Of a stretch of 64,000 bases of DNA, positions 24,919-34,569 are shown in pieces. Source of the stretch: Prevotella sp. ne3005 (lineage in GTDB: Bacteria; Bacteroidota; Bacteroidia; Bacteroidales; Bacteroidaceae). Position numbers and translations under genes: made by a program. The notes beneath the pieces were generated by a model. That model was not told the origin of the DNA. It ran no database searches and saw only the letters and a list, made by a program, of their open reading frames with translations. The DNA lies in NCBI RefSeq assembly GCF_900110085.1, contig NZ_FOCK01000006.1, forward strand, positions 124,001 to 188,000, in the 5' to 3' direction. Each line of letters opens with the position of its first letter. Position 1 is the stretch's first letter.

Positions 24919-26169
24919 ATGAAGAAATTAATGATTCTGTTAGCGACCGCACTTCTTTTCGGAGCCTGTGGAAGCAATGACGACAATGATGAGATTCCAA
25001 AGGAGGCAGATCGCACCGTGCTCATCTATATAGCTGCAGACAATAACCTCTCGCCGCTTGCAGACCTAGACTTAGAAGAACTGAAGGAAGGATCCAAGAA
25101 GCTCAGCAAACAGCAAAACCTTATTGTCTTTGTTGATTTGGCAAACACGACGTTATCCTATATCGCCCGCATCAAGGATGGGGTGCTGCTTGACTCCACT
25201 TCCATGACGGGAATAAACGCTGCTGATCCTGCCATACTGGAGGAGATGCTCCGCTACATACGTGAGACATATCCCGCCAAGAGTTACGGACTCGGCCTCT
25301 GGGGCCATTCTAATGGCTGGGTCATGGTCAAAGACACTGTGACCTATGCGAGATCCAGAGCCTACGGACAGGATGATGGCCAAAGCAAGAGTTACTGGAT
25401 GAACATCCCATCGATGGCACGCGCCATTGCCAACGGCATGGGCAACGACAAGTTGCGCTTTATCTTTGCCGACTGTTGTAACTTCGCTTGTATTGAATCG
25501 GCCTATGAGCTGCGCAACGTGACCGACTACCTGATAGGCTCTCCTGCTGAGATTCCCGATCCTGGCGCACCCTATCAACTCATCGTACCCACCTTGTTCA
25601 ATACCAGTGAAACCTTCTATGAGTCGGTTATCAATACGTATTACGATTTTTACAGCGAAGAATTCATTGCGCATCCCGGCTATTACTACAATGATACTCC
25701 TGGCGATTTAGCAGGCTATAGCGTGCCTCTTTCCGTTATCAAAAGTGCCGAACTCGACAATCTCGCCCAAGAAACAGCCCGTCTGCTCGGCACCATTTAC
25801 GACAAGCTGACACCCGAAGGTTCCCTCAATAGTTCCGACGCATTGGCATATGGCTGTCAGTGGGACGTCAAGTATCACATCGACATGTTTCACCTCTTTA
25901 GCCTGAACACAGCAGAGAGCGATTTCAACAACTGGAAGTCCGCCTTTTTAAGGGCTGTGCCACACCGTCATTTTTCACAAAAATGGCTAACCATCTTTCC
26001 ATGGCTGAAAAACAACATGGACAAATACAACATGAAGGAAGACGAATGCGGTATGGTCAGCATGTTTTTCCCGAACCCCATCTTCAAGTCAACGAATGGA
26101 AACTGGAATACCGAAATCCGAAGTTTCCAGTGGAACGACGTCATCCGATGGCAGGATTACGGTTGGTAG
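24919..26169 (+). CDS. Clostripain-family (C11) cysteine protease, lipoprotein
   Basis: Lipobox FGAC (Cys17). The C11 fold shows TVLIYIAADNNL (residues 33-44), catalytic His130 in LWGHSNGW and the Cys pair 186/187 in FADCCNFACIE. C11 proteases cleave after Arg or Lys and are often surface lipoproteins in Bacteroidota. A longer frame from 24856 overlaps the upstream gene and would remove the signal peptide, so I start at 24919, 1 bp after the previous stop. It may still be part of the same transcript. Confidence 0.8.
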   Translation: MKKLMILLATALLFGACGSNDDNDEIPKEADRTVLIYIAADNNLSPLADLDLEELKEGSKKLSKQQNLIVFVDLANTTLSYIARIKDGVLLDSTSMTGINAADPAILEEMLRYIRETYPAKSYGLGLWGHSNGWVMVKDTVTYARSRAYGQDDGQSKSYWMNIPSMARAIANGMGNDKLRFIFADCCNFACIESAYELRNVTDYLIGSPAEIPDPGAPYQLIVPTLFNTSETFYESVINTYYDFYSEEFIAHPGYYYNDTPGDLAGYSVPLSVIKSAELDNLAQETARLLGTIYDKLTPEGSLNSSDALAYGCQWDVKYHIDMFHLFSLNTAESDFNNWKSAFLRAVPHRHFSQKWLTIFPWLKNNMDKYNMKEDECGMVSMFFPNPIFKSTNGNWNTEIRSFQWNDVIRWQDYGW

Positions 26170-26215
26170 TTCCTGTTAGCACGAAACATTAACGATATAA
26201 AAATATTAACAACTT

Positions 26216-29200
26216 ATGAGAAAACTATTCACGACATTACTGATGATACCTGCCATGGTGGCAGTAATGGCACAGACAGAAAAGACAAGAGGCTTTGACG
26301 ACCTGTATTATTACATTGAAAACCTTGACGTGTTTGAATACGGACAGGAAGAATCGCGTGCCTATTACATCCCGGGACATCACGTTCTGCTCAACGGCAA
26401 GTGGAAGTTCTTTTACGGCAATACACCTCAGGAGATACCAGGCAACTTCTTCGAGGAGAAATTCCCAGATGCCAAGTGGGGCACCATCGATGTGCCTTCA
26501 AACTGGGAGATGAGGGGTTACGGCGACCCGCTGTTCCGCAACGTGTCGGCGCCATTCAAGGCCGACCCACCCAAGACACCACGCGACTACAACCCAACAG
26601 GTGCCTACCGCACCACCTTTACTATTCCCTCCGACTGGAATGGAGAGGAGATCTTTTTGCGTTTTGAGAAGGTGGCATCGGCATCGTTTCTGTGGATCAA
26701 CGGTCAGGAAGTGGGCTACAACGAGGGAGCTCAGGAGCCTGCCGAGTACAATATTACAAAGTATCTGAAGAAAGGCCGTAACACGCTGGCTATGAAGGTC
26801 ATCAAATACAGCGACGGCTTTTATCTCGAGGGGCAGGATTACTGGCGCCTAGCGGGCATCTTCGACGATGTTTATCTCTATGCCACGCCCAAGACCCGTC
26901 TGTTCGACTGGTATGTGACCACCGATCTGGACAAGGATTACCGAGATGCCGACCTGAACATCGAGGTAAGCGTCAGAAGCTATGACAAGCAGCCAATTAC
27001 GACTCCCCTTAAGGTGCAGGCCGTGCTGACCGGTGCCAATGGAAAAGAGGTGGCACGACTGGAAAGTCAGGCGGCAACATTCGCCAACGGCAGCAGCACA
27101 TTGACGCTGAACATGAGCAAGCATATCAGCAACCCCTTGAAATGGACGGCAGAGACACCGAATCTGTATAACCTCAAGATGTACCTCGTGGATGCTGCCA
27201 CCGGCAAGCGGCTATCAGAAAACACGCCCGAGGATGCCCGTCAGGACGTGGGCTTCAAGGAGACTGAGATGCGCAACAACGTGTTCTATCTCAACGGTAA
27301 GCCGCTGAAGGTGAATGCCCAGTGTTCACATATGCAGGATCCCGACAACGGCCATGCCGTGAACGACGAACTGGTCAAGAAGGATATGACCATCCTGAAG
27401 CAGTTTGGCTTCAACGGTGTGCGCACCAGCCACTATCCCCCCGTACCGCGCTATCTGGAATATGCCGCCCGCTATGGACTTTACATCATCGACGAGGCAG
27501 GCGTAGAGGCGCATGCCACCGAATGGGTTTCTGGCGACAAACGATTTATACCGATGTATCGTGAACGTGTGCGCCGCATGGTGCTGCGTGACAGAAACCA
27601 GCCTGCGGTACTCTTCTGGAGCGCTGGCAACGAGAGCGGCGAGGGGCCTAACATCGGCGAGGTGATTGCCGAAGGGCGCAAATACGACCACACCCGCTGG
27701 TGGATGTACGGTGGCAATGCCTACAGTCATCCCGCAGAGGATATCATCGGTCCACGCTACCCTACTGCCCTGGCTCTTGACCTCAGGGTGGGAAAACACG
27801 GTGACGGTGACGTGCGCCCGTCGTTCATGGATGAGTATATCTCGGTGGCCGGTAACAGTGGCGGTATGTTCGACGAGATGTGGCGCGCTATTTATACGCA
27901 CGAGCGCTGCATCGGCGGTGCCGTCTGGGACTTCGTGTCGCCTGGACTTACCCAGCCTGCACGTAGGCTTAAGGACAAATCAGGCCACGATGTCATGGCG
28001 CATATCATGGGCAATGCCAAATTGGTGGCCGACAGCCGTAACCGTAAAAATCATGTGATTGACCTGAGCGGCCACGATGAGTGGGTGGAGGTGTATCGAG
28101 ATGACTGTCTGGAACTGACCGGCAACACCCTGAACGTCCATTTCGATGTCTATCCCCGCAAGCTCATCAGTTCCTGCGGCTCATTCGTGACCAAGGGTGA
28201 ATGGCAGTTCGGCGTTCAGCAGAACGGTAAGGAGCAGCTGGTGTTCTACATCAACACCGACAAGGCACCAGCCTCAGAAGGCGAGCCCAAGGCATTCCCC
28301 TTCGGTAGAAGACCTGCGGCCACCAACCATAAGTACGAACTATCGGCACCACTGCCCGCCGACTGGGAGAACAAATGGCACCATGTGGAAGCCTGCTACG
28401 ACGGTAAGAAGATGACAGTAAGCATCGACAACACAGAGGTGGCACAGATGGAGGCACAGGGCAACATCATCAACGCCCCGTTCCCTGTAAACATCGGCCG
28501 CAACGAACAGACCCATGGACAGGACACCCATGTGTATATCTGCGATGCGCTGATGGATAATGTCGTCATTGCCGACAATTCGGGCCAGTTGTTGAATCTC
28601 GACTTCGAGACAGAGCAGCAGGAGGGTACTTATTTCAGCTACGGCATCGGCGCCCGCACCTACGGTACGATATGGCCCGACAGAACCGTACAGCCGGAAA
28701 TCTATCAGATGAAGAAATCGGCCCAGCCCGTATCATGCCGGTTGCTGAGTGCCGACAATGGTACGGTAGAGATCTGGAACAGGAACCATTTCCTCAATAC
28801 CTCTTATTACGACATGAAATGGGAACTTTATGAGGATGGCGTCTGTCTGCAGCAGGGAACACTCAATCCTGATGTGGAGCCATTGGCCAAGAAGGTCATC
28901 ACCATACCCTACAGCCGTCCCGTCCTCAACCCCGGCTGCGAATACCGACTGATGATAACCAGCGCGCTGAAGGCCGACGAGATATGGGCGCAGAAGGGTC
29001 ACGTGGCTGCCTGGGACCAGTTGGAACTCCCCTGGCGACAGTTGGCCATGCCTTCTGACAAGACCGTTGGAAAGGCCGTGCTCATCCAGACCAACGACAC
29101 CATTATGGTCAGCGGCGACGGATTCTCTTACTCATTCACCCCCGACGGCCAGCTATTCAGCATCAAGCAATCTGGCAAGGAACTGCTCAAGTCGCCGCTC

Positions 29201-30019
29201 CAGATGAACGTGTGGCGCGCTCCGCTAGCTCTCGAGCTCGACGGCTGGGACCAGTGGAACATCACCTACAACAACCGCAATCCCTGGAACGGCGGGCAGA
29301 TAGCCAACGAGTTCTACAGCAACAACCTGGATGCCATCACCCGCATCCCCATCTCTTGTCAGGCCTTCGAAGCCAACGGTCAGGTGTATATCAACGTACG
29401 CTGTTTCTCACAATTCGGGGCACCCGTCAACACATCGCTCGATGCCTATATCACCGGCCTGCGCTATTCAGGCTTCTCTGAGGTCTATGAATACCGCATC
29501 AACGGCGACGGAACCATCGCACTGCATCACATCCTTGAACCCGAAGGTCCGATGCCTGCTCTCCTGCCCCGCATCGGACTGACCATGACGCTCATCGACC
29601 CATTGCAACAGGTGAAGTGGTACGGCCGTGGACCGGAGGAGAACTATCCAGACCGCAAGACCGGCTATGCCATCGGCATCTATGAGAACAGTGTGGACGA
29701 TATGTTCGAACCCTACCTCATTCCACAGGACTGCGGACTGCGGTGCGACAATCGCTGGCTGAACATGAGCAACGGCAAAGGACAAGGACTGCGCTTCGCG
29801 ATGGACGAGCCGTTCAACTTCAACGCCTACCACTACAGCACAGAAAACCTGACGAAGGCGGTATATACCTACCAGCTGCAAAAGCAGGACGGCATCACCC
29901 TGAACCTGGACTACAACACCACAGGTGTAGGCTGCACAGCCTGCTATGTCCTACCAGGCTATCAGGTCAAGCCCACCCGTTATGAGCGACATCTGACAAT
30001 ATCACTCTGCGTAAATTGA
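26216..30019 (+). CDS. GH2 beta-galactosidase with inserted LamG-like domain
   Basis: 1267 aa with a signal peptide ending near MAQT. Order: sugar-binding jelly roll (~45-215), Ig-like domain (~220-335), TIM barrel (~340-600), LamG/concanavalin-like insert (~610-795), then Bgal small-chain domains (~880-1260). The acid/base Glu lies in WSAGNESGEG (about residue 473) and the nucleophile in FMDEYIS (about 540). It would act in the periplasm on beta-galactosides. No SusC/SusD pair is adjacent. It overlaps the convergent lipoprotein gene by 18 bp. Confidence 0.85.
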   Translation: MRKLFTTLLMIPAMVAVMAQTEKTRGFDDLYYYIENLDVFEYGQEESRAYYIPGHHVLLNGKWKFFYGNTPQEIPGNFFEEKFPDAKWGTIDVPSNWEMRGYGDPLFRNVSAPFKADPPKTPRDYNPTGAYRTTFTIPSDWNGEEIFLRFEKVASASFLWINGQEVGYNEGAQEPAEYNITKYLKKGRNTLAMKVIKYSDGFYLEGQDYWRLAGIFDDVYLYATPKTRLFDWYVTTDLDKDYRDADLNIEVSVRSYDKQPITTPLKVQAVLTGANGKEVARLESQAATFANGSSTLTLNMSKHISNPLKWTAETPNLYNLKMYLVDAATGKRLSENTPEDARQDVGFKETEMRNNVFYLNGKPLKVNAQCSHMQDPDNGHAVNDELVKKDMTILKQFGFNGVRTSHYPPVPRYLEYAARYGLYIIDEAGVEAHATEWVSGDKRFIPMYRERVRRMVLRDRNQPAVLFWSAGNESGEGPNIGEVIAEGRKYDHTRWWMYGGNAYSHPAEDIIGPRYPTALALDLRVGKHGDGDVRPSFMDEYISVAGNSGGMFDEMWRAIYTHERCIGGAVWDFVSPGLTQPARRLKDKSGHDVMAHIMGNAKLVADSRNRKNHVIDLSGHDEWVEVYRDDCLELTGNTLNVHFDVYPRKLISSCGSFVTKGEWQFGVQQNGKEQLVFYINTDKAPASEGEPKAFPFGRRPAATNHKYELSAPLPADWENKWHHVEACYDGKKMTVSIDNTEVAQMEAQGNIINAPFPVNIGRNEQTHGQDTHVYICDALMDNVVIADNSGQLLNLDFETEQQEGTYFSYGIGARTYGTIWPDRTVQPEIYQMKKSAQPVSCRLLSADNGTVEIWNRNHFLNTSYYDMKWELYEDGVCLQQGTLNPDVEPLAKKVITIPYSRPVLNPGCEYRLMITSALKADEIWAQKGHVAAWDQLELPWRQLAMPSDKTVGKAVLIQTNDTIMVSGDGFSYSFTPDGQLFSIKQSGKELLKSPLQMNVWRAPLALELDGWDQWNITYNNRNPWNGGQIANEFYSNNLDAITRIPISCQAFEANGQVYINVRCFSQFGAPVNTSLDAYITGLRYSGFSEVYEYRINGDGTIALHHILEPEGPMPALLPRIGLTMTLIDPLQQVKWYGRGPEENYPDRKTGYAIGIYENSVDDMFEPYLIPQDCGLRCDNRWLNMSNGKGQGLRFAMDEPFNFNAYHYSTENLTKAVYTYQLQKQDGITLNLDYNTTGVGCTACYVLPGYQVKPTRYERHLTISLCVN

Positions 30020-30670
30020 GAGGTTTATATCTTCAGCAGGAGCCTCTTCTTCAGTCTTGGGCATGTCAGAGTTCTTGTTGGACTTCCCGTCATCTGCATA
30101 GGCACGCATATTCGTCAGGATGTCGAAATTGTCATCCTTCTCGAAAAAGATGTTAGCAACTCGCCATTGGCCATCCTCCACCCGCATCAGCCAGCGCATG
30201 GGGATGCCCTCAATGGTGACGGCATCCTTCACCAGGAACCTGACCTCAGCCGTGCCATTTGGTTGCAGCTTAACCTGAATATCATTAGCACTGACAGCTC
30301 CTTCATAGCAGTCATATGTCCAAGGATCCAACGGTCCCTCCTCACCGAAATCGAAGAAGCCGCCACACTCACACTCGCGGTCGATGGCCGCCACTTCATT
30401 ACGTACCCGCTGCCACTCCTTGCTGCCGAAGCGTTCGTCTAACGATGGTTTATTCTCATCATAATGCTGCCGCAACTCATTCCAGTAGGCGTAGACAGCA
30501 TCCACTTGCTTCTCAACAGCCTCAACAGTGTTCAGCGTGTCAGGCACTTCATTTACTACAGTGCTATCGGCATCAGAAGCCGCACTGTTTGTCTTGTTAC
30601 CACAGGATGCTATTGCCAAAAAGGCAAGCATCAGAATCATGGGAATTAACGTATAAATAATCTTCTTCAT
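30002..30670 (-). CDS. Predicted lipoprotein, 222 aa
   Basis: Lipobox AIASC (about Cys23) followed by an Asp/Ser/Thr-rich linker. The globular part contains EVRFLVKDAVTIEGIPMRW and EDGQWRVANIFFE, resembling small NTF2-like/DUF3828 periplasmic proteins. The -7 box TATTTTTG (complement of 30696-30703) and ~80 bp around it are nearly the same as the promoter of the gene at 47055-47603. Confidence 0.65.
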   Translation of the reverse strand: MKKIIYTLIPMILMLAFLAIASCGNKTNSAASDADSTVVNEVPDTLNTVEAVEKQVDAVYAYWNELRQHYDENKPSLDERFGSKEWQRVRNEVAAIDRECECGGFFDFGEEGPLDPWTYDCYEGAVSANDIQVKLQPNGTAEVRFLVKDAVTIEGIPMRWLMRVEDGQWRVANIFFEKDDNFDILTNMRAYADDGKSNKNSDMPKTEEEAPAEDINLSIYAE

Positions 30671-30674
30671 TTGG

Positions 30675-30756
30675 GTTTATAGTTTTATACCGCTGCAAAA
30701 ATAGGAAAAATATACGAGAAATGCAAGAAGAATCGGAAATATTGCATCTTTTCTCA
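30675..30756 (-). promoter_or_regulatory. Promoter cassette duplicated at 47613-47694
   Basis: Over 82 aligned positions the two stretches agree at roughly five of six bases, including TTTATAGTTTTA-ACCGCTGCAAAA, the -7 box and upstream AAGAAGAAT. The genes they drive do not resemble each other. Confidence 0.6.
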
Positions 30757-30853
30757 TTTAACCGTTTACGTTTTATGCGGTTCTTTGAAGATATGGATGA
30801 CGTTCCCTGCCCCATCGATGGCCTGATAGTCATTCCAGTTTCTGATACGGTTG

Positions 30854-30888
30854 AAAAAGCCCGGACACGAGACGAGTCATATCCGGGC
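30854..30888 (-). terminator. Terminator of the DUF5675 gene
   Basis: GCCCGGA (30859-30865) pairs with TCCGGGC (30882-30888), followed on the minus strand by five T. It starts about 20 nt after the stop codon. Confidence 0.75.
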
Positions 30889-30908
30889 AATTGAAAAGAA
30901 ATTGAGAG

Positions 30909-31367
30909 TTAACGGATGGTGATCCACACGGCTTCACCCCTACCCTTAGCCTCAACGATCTTCTGCTTCAGCCGATGAACCCAGATGCGGCTGTCGACGA
31001 CTTGGCCTACTATCAGGTTGCGACCTACGAGGATGCAACCTTCTGTGTCTTCTGACGTGTTGCCCGCATGGATGCGGATGCCCTCGAATTTTGGCACTCC
31101 GAGCAAGATGGGAAGCCACTGTTTGAACTTGGGCGAGAATGAGATCACCACTGCGTAGCGGCCTTCGGGGATGGCCGAACGGCCTTTCACCTTGTAGGCA
31201 CCGTTGGCATAGTCGCGCCAAGTGGGTTCCAGTGTGTCGCAGATTTGAAGCCCCTTGGTAAGGGGCTGGCCTAAGCCAGGGTTATTCCCATCGGGTTCTT
31301 TTGCAATATACAAATGCCCTATCGTATAGGTCTTACGTTTTGCTATACGTTCTAATATCAGTTCCAT
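30909..31367 (-). CDS. DUF5675 family protein, 152 aa
   Basis: The motifs TIGHLYIAKEPDGNN, CDTLEPTWRD, IPEGRYAVVIS, IRIHAGNTSEDTEGCILVG and RIWVHRLKQKI match the DUF5675 family. The His...Cys pattern (IHAGN, EGCI) resembles cell-wall or peptidoglycan-acting folds; such genes occupy the place that N-acetylmuramoyl-alanine amidases hold in related HU/VirE loci. It lies 28 bp after the VirE_N/DUF3987 gene, so it is likely the last gene of that operon. Confidence 0.75.
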   Translation of the reverse strand: MELILERIAKRKTYTIGHLYIAKEPDGNNPGLGQPLTKGLQICDTLEPTWRDYANGAYKVKGRSAIPEGRYAVVISFSPKFKQWLPILLGVPKFEGIRIHAGNTSEDTEGCILVGRNLIVGQVVDSRIWVHRLKQKIVEAKGRGEAVWITIR

Positions 31368-31395
31368 AATCTTGAATGTGCTTAATGTTACAAAG

Positions 31396-33696
31396 TTACT
31401 TTGTTACGTTTTTTGTCCAGTGGTGGCGGTCGGTCTTGCTAATCCATCCGTCACGCATCCAACGAGAGATGATCACGCGCATGGCTGTTTCTGAGCAGTA
31501 GCCGCGCTTCAAGGCTCGGAGGTCATCGATAGTGAAGGTTGGTGCAAGCTGGTCAAACACAGAGTGATTGGCTCCATATCGCTGGCACTCTTCATGAGCA
31601 TCAACATATTGATTCTGTAATGCCTCGCCGAATGCTTTTATCTGCTGAGAAAGGCAGTAATCGGCCATCATCAGTGCAAACTCCAGACAGGCCTTCGTTT
31701 CCTTATCCCTACCCGATAACAGATGGAAGATGACTCCACAACGGAAGCCGATGACAGCAGCACGCTTACGATAAGTATCCTTTACATGGTCGATGTCCTT
31801 TGCTGCCTCTATGCGTTTCTGCTCTACCCACTCTTCGATGGCTTTGCGCAAACGAGGGGTGTCAACCAAACCCGAATACGATCGCAAACGAGTGACTGCC
31901 TCTTGGATTCGAGCCTCATCTTCTGTCGAACGACGGCCAAACTTGGGCATCTTCGAGAAGCTGCTGTCTGGCATCTCAGCCACGAGAATTCGGCTAGAAA
32001 GACCGTTCTCGATATTATCCGACTTGAAGCACTTCCGCATGGCCCCGTTCGTGCCGAGCATCGTCCAGTTGTAAGCTACTTTCACCACTCCCGACTCTGC
32101 GGCATCCGAGTTGTAATCCTGACCCCATTCACCTTTGTCAAAGCTCAGGCGATAGATGTCATATTTCGAACTCCATGAGCCGGCACCGTTCGTTTTTCGG
32201 AGCGTATCGAGTTCCTCACCAAACGAGTAGATGGTGTGCCCCTGGGCATTCTTGAAACGCTTCAAGAGGGTTGAACAACTGACCGTCACTGGCACCATTC
32301 TTATCAATACCTTCGGGTCTTCAGGAGCTTTTTCGTTGGCCTTGCGGCCTTTCTTGCGCTCCTTCCATTCCTCTTCACGTTTGCGTGCCAGGGCATCTTC
32401 CTCGTCGAACTGGCGTTTCCAGACATCAACGGCATTTTTGACAACCGACTTGTTTGAAGCCTGCTCACCTCGGATGATAGACATGAGGCCAAGGTGCTGC
32501 AAATTGCCGTCACAATACTGAATCTGCACTTGGTCGGCATAAGCCGCTGCTATCGGCAGAACCCCGCAGAGCACAGGCATGTGCATCGACACTGGCACAC
32601 CTGCCAGCGATTCTTTCAAACCGATTGGCAGGGCTTTGACATTAACTTTTACGCCAGTCTCAGCAGCCACAGCCTCGGCATCCTCAATTTCATCTGAGGA
32701 AATACCCATTTCGAGCGCATTCACTATCTGGTCTATCAGTCGTGAACCCTTGGTTGGCTCTTTGCAGGCTGAATGGATAATGCTCTTCATTTCTGCTTCC
32801 GACAGTCCGAATCGAGGCATCACCTCCAGCAACCACTCCTCTGAATTATCACAGATGGCTCGAAGATTAGCAGCCAGTTGGTGCAGCCTTTTATTACGCT
32901 CGCCCTCAGCAGGTTCGCCGCCCGTCCTGCGCCAAAATTCGCTGATAAGAGAGGTATAAGCCACGCCCTTGAACTCGCCTGGGTAACGGCCTTCGGTGGC
33001 CTCAGCGACACATGTGTCGCCCTCGGGATCATAATAGCTTCCATCCTCCGTACGGCCATCAATCGAGAGTCCTCTATCTGTATAAGCCTTGCGACGCAGT
33101 GCAATCTCATCCTCCGAAAGCTGCTGATACCAACCATCGGCACGATAGATTTCAAAATCGGCTGGCGAAATATAGATGAACCTCTCAGGCGTGAAGCACG
33201 AAGTGTCACACTCCACTCCAAGCGCCTTACAATATTCACGCTGAGCCTCGGGAACCGTCATACCTATCGGCAGTCGGATATCGATGTGCAGCTTGCGACG
33301 GATGGAATAATCCTTGTGCAGCATCAGCCCCTGCCACTGGCCACCAGCCTCGATATCGAGCCGTTCAGACATCTCGTTGGCCTTCTCCACCAACTCTGGG
33401 TCATCAATATCAATGCAAGTCTGCCAAGTGAAACTCTCAGCCACGATGTGCTCACGATCACGGTAGTCATCACGGAACTGGGTATAGTGCGGACAGCGGA
33501 ACGGCAACCACGACTTCAACTTCCTCTGCTCCTCATCATCGGTAGTCGAATTGATACGTTCTGCCATCTGTTTCAGCCGAGGCGACCGAGTCAGTTCGTC
33601 GTAGTCTCGGAGCGGGCATTCCTTGATGAATGCCCTTGTCTGCTCCTTGGTCTGACGTGTGTTGAGTGCTATCAATCGCTCCAAAATCATTTCCAT
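31396..33696 (-). CDS. VirE_N / DUF3987 protein, 766 aa
   Basis: The N-terminal region (about 40-190: HYTQFRDDYRDREHIVAES, TCIDIDDPELVEKANEMS, ERFIYISPADFEIYRADGW) matches the VirE N-terminal/BT4734-like domain, related to archaeo-eukaryotic primase folds. The middle and C-terminal region (about 330-730) is DUF3987-like, a helicase-like family found with phage and plasmid primases. A replication role is therefore plausible but unproven. It overlaps the upstream 148-aa gene by 10 bp. Confidence 0.75.
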   Translation of the reverse strand: MEMILERLIALNTRQTKEQTRAFIKECPLRDYDELTRSPRLKQMAERINSTTDDEEQRKLKSWLPFRCPHYTQFRDDYRDREHIVAESFTWQTCIDIDDPELVEKANEMSERLDIEAGGQWQGLMLHKDYSIRRKLHIDIRLPIGMTVPEAQREYCKALGVECDTSCFTPERFIYISPADFEIYRADGWYQQLSEDEIALRRKAYTDRGLSIDGRTEDGSYYDPEGDTCVAEATEGRYPGEFKGVAYTSLISEFWRRTGGEPAEGERNKRLHQLAANLRAICDNSEEWLLEVMPRFGLSEAEMKSIIHSACKEPTKGSRLIDQIVNALEMGISSDEIEDAEAVAAETGVKVNVKALPIGLKESLAGVPVSMHMPVLCGVLPIAAAYADQVQIQYCDGNLQHLGLMSIIRGEQASNKSVVKNAVDVWKRQFDEEDALARKREEEWKERKKGRKANEKAPEDPKVLIRMVPVTVSCSTLLKRFKNAQGHTIYSFGEELDTLRKTNGAGSWSSKYDIYRLSFDKGEWGQDYNSDAAESGVVKVAYNWTMLGTNGAMRKCFKSDNIENGLSSRILVAEMPDSSFSKMPKFGRRSTEDEARIQEAVTRLRSYSGLVDTPRLRKAIEEWVEQKRIEAAKDIDHVKDTYRKRAAVIGFRCGVIFHLLSGRDKETKACLEFALMMADYCLSQQIKAFGEALQNQYVDAHEECQRYGANHSVFDQLAPTFTIDDLRALKRGYCSETAMRVIISRWMRDGWISKTDRHHWTKNVTK

Positions 33697-34133
33697 ATCG
33701 TTTCCTCCTTGCGTGTTTTAAAGTAAGACATAATCTCGTCGGCCTCCTCCTCATAGAGCGCCTTGGTCAGTGCCAGCCCATATTTCTTAGGGAACTTGAA
33801 GGTGACATAGACGTATTCCTCGTCAATACGGCGTCGACCGTTGTAAGGACGTATCTGCGGACGAGTCATCTTCACCGCTCCATGGGCTGTCTCGTAAAGA
33901 GTCTCGTGGAGTGGTCCCTTGCTGCCATCCTTGTAACGCTTCACTCTGGTGCGACCGTCGGCATCCACCTCGATGCCACCACGATAACGTACACGCTCAC
34001 CGTTAGTCACCTGCTTCTCATCCTCCCACGGGCACGGCACTATCAGCATGTTGCCGTTCAACTGGAAGTTAACACTCGCGTCCATCTGGACTGCGTTGTT
34101 CAAAATCTGTTCTTGGAATCTTGTTGTGTTCAT
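33687..34133 (-). CDS. Hypothetical protein upstream of VirE_N/DUF3987
   Basis: 148 aa, basic, soluble (MNTTRFQEQILNNAVQMDAS...). The C-terminal part YVYVTFKFPKKYGLALTKAL looks like a compact alpha/beta unit. The 10-bp overlap with the next gene implies coupled translation, so it probably works with the primase-like protein. Family not recognised. Confidence 0.65.
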   Translation of the reverse strand: MNTTRFQEQILNNAVQMDASVNFQLNGNMLIVPCPWEDEKQVTNGERVRYRGGIEVDADGRTRVKRYKDGSKGPLHETLYETAHGAVKMTRPQIRPYNGRRRIDEEYVYVTFKFPKKYGLALTKALYEEEADEIMSYFKTRKEETIWK

Positions 34134-34236
34134 TGTTTTCTGAAACTTTAGCGAGATTCGGCAAGTGCTGAAATTGGATCCTTTTCACTCGCGAGACTTC
34201 CCGCATCCTGCTGTCGTCTCAGATTAATAATGTTTG

Positions 34237-34452
34237 TTAGCGGTTAAGAAATGTTACGTAGAAAGGCTGGTCCGCTACTCCTTTGCCTCCTCCTTGTTTG
34301 CGCATCCTGCACTGGTTGATCAGCGCCAACTGACGTCGGGCCATCTTGGCCATGTCTGCACAATACCTGTCTTTGTCAATCATTCTCTTATACATATCAA
34401 TTGTCTTTGCTCCCGCTTCTCTAAGGATAGCCCGCTCACTTATCGGCTGCAT
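34237..34452 (-). CDS. Small basic hypothetical protein, 71 aa
   Basis: Starting from the Met at 34452 it reads MQPISERAILREAGAKTIDM and on to QCRMRKQGGGKG. The sequence CCTTTG (from about 34472 on the minus strand) resembles a -7 box just upstream. It is mostly helical and rich in Lys/Arg, so nucleic-acid binding is possible. The longer 93-aa reading would start within this promoter. Confidence 0.5.
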   Translation of the reverse strand: MQPISERAILREAGAKTIDMYKRMIDKDRYCADMAKMARRQLALINQCRMRKQGGGKGVADQPFYVTFLNR

Positions 34453-34569
34453 ATCTCGGAAGACGATGCAAAGGTCGGAAGATTCGGATATAGAAAAAAA
34501 GAAAGAAAGTCCGTACAACTTTCTTTCTTCTTACATTGCTGAAATTCAGCCAATTATGTCTTATGTGAA

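Noticed and set aside
30764..30850. Short minus-strand frame (NRIRNWNDYQAIDGAGNVIH...) after the DUF5675 terminator
   Set aside because: Looks protein-like but has no start codon and begins within the terminator; too short to call even a remnant with confidence.
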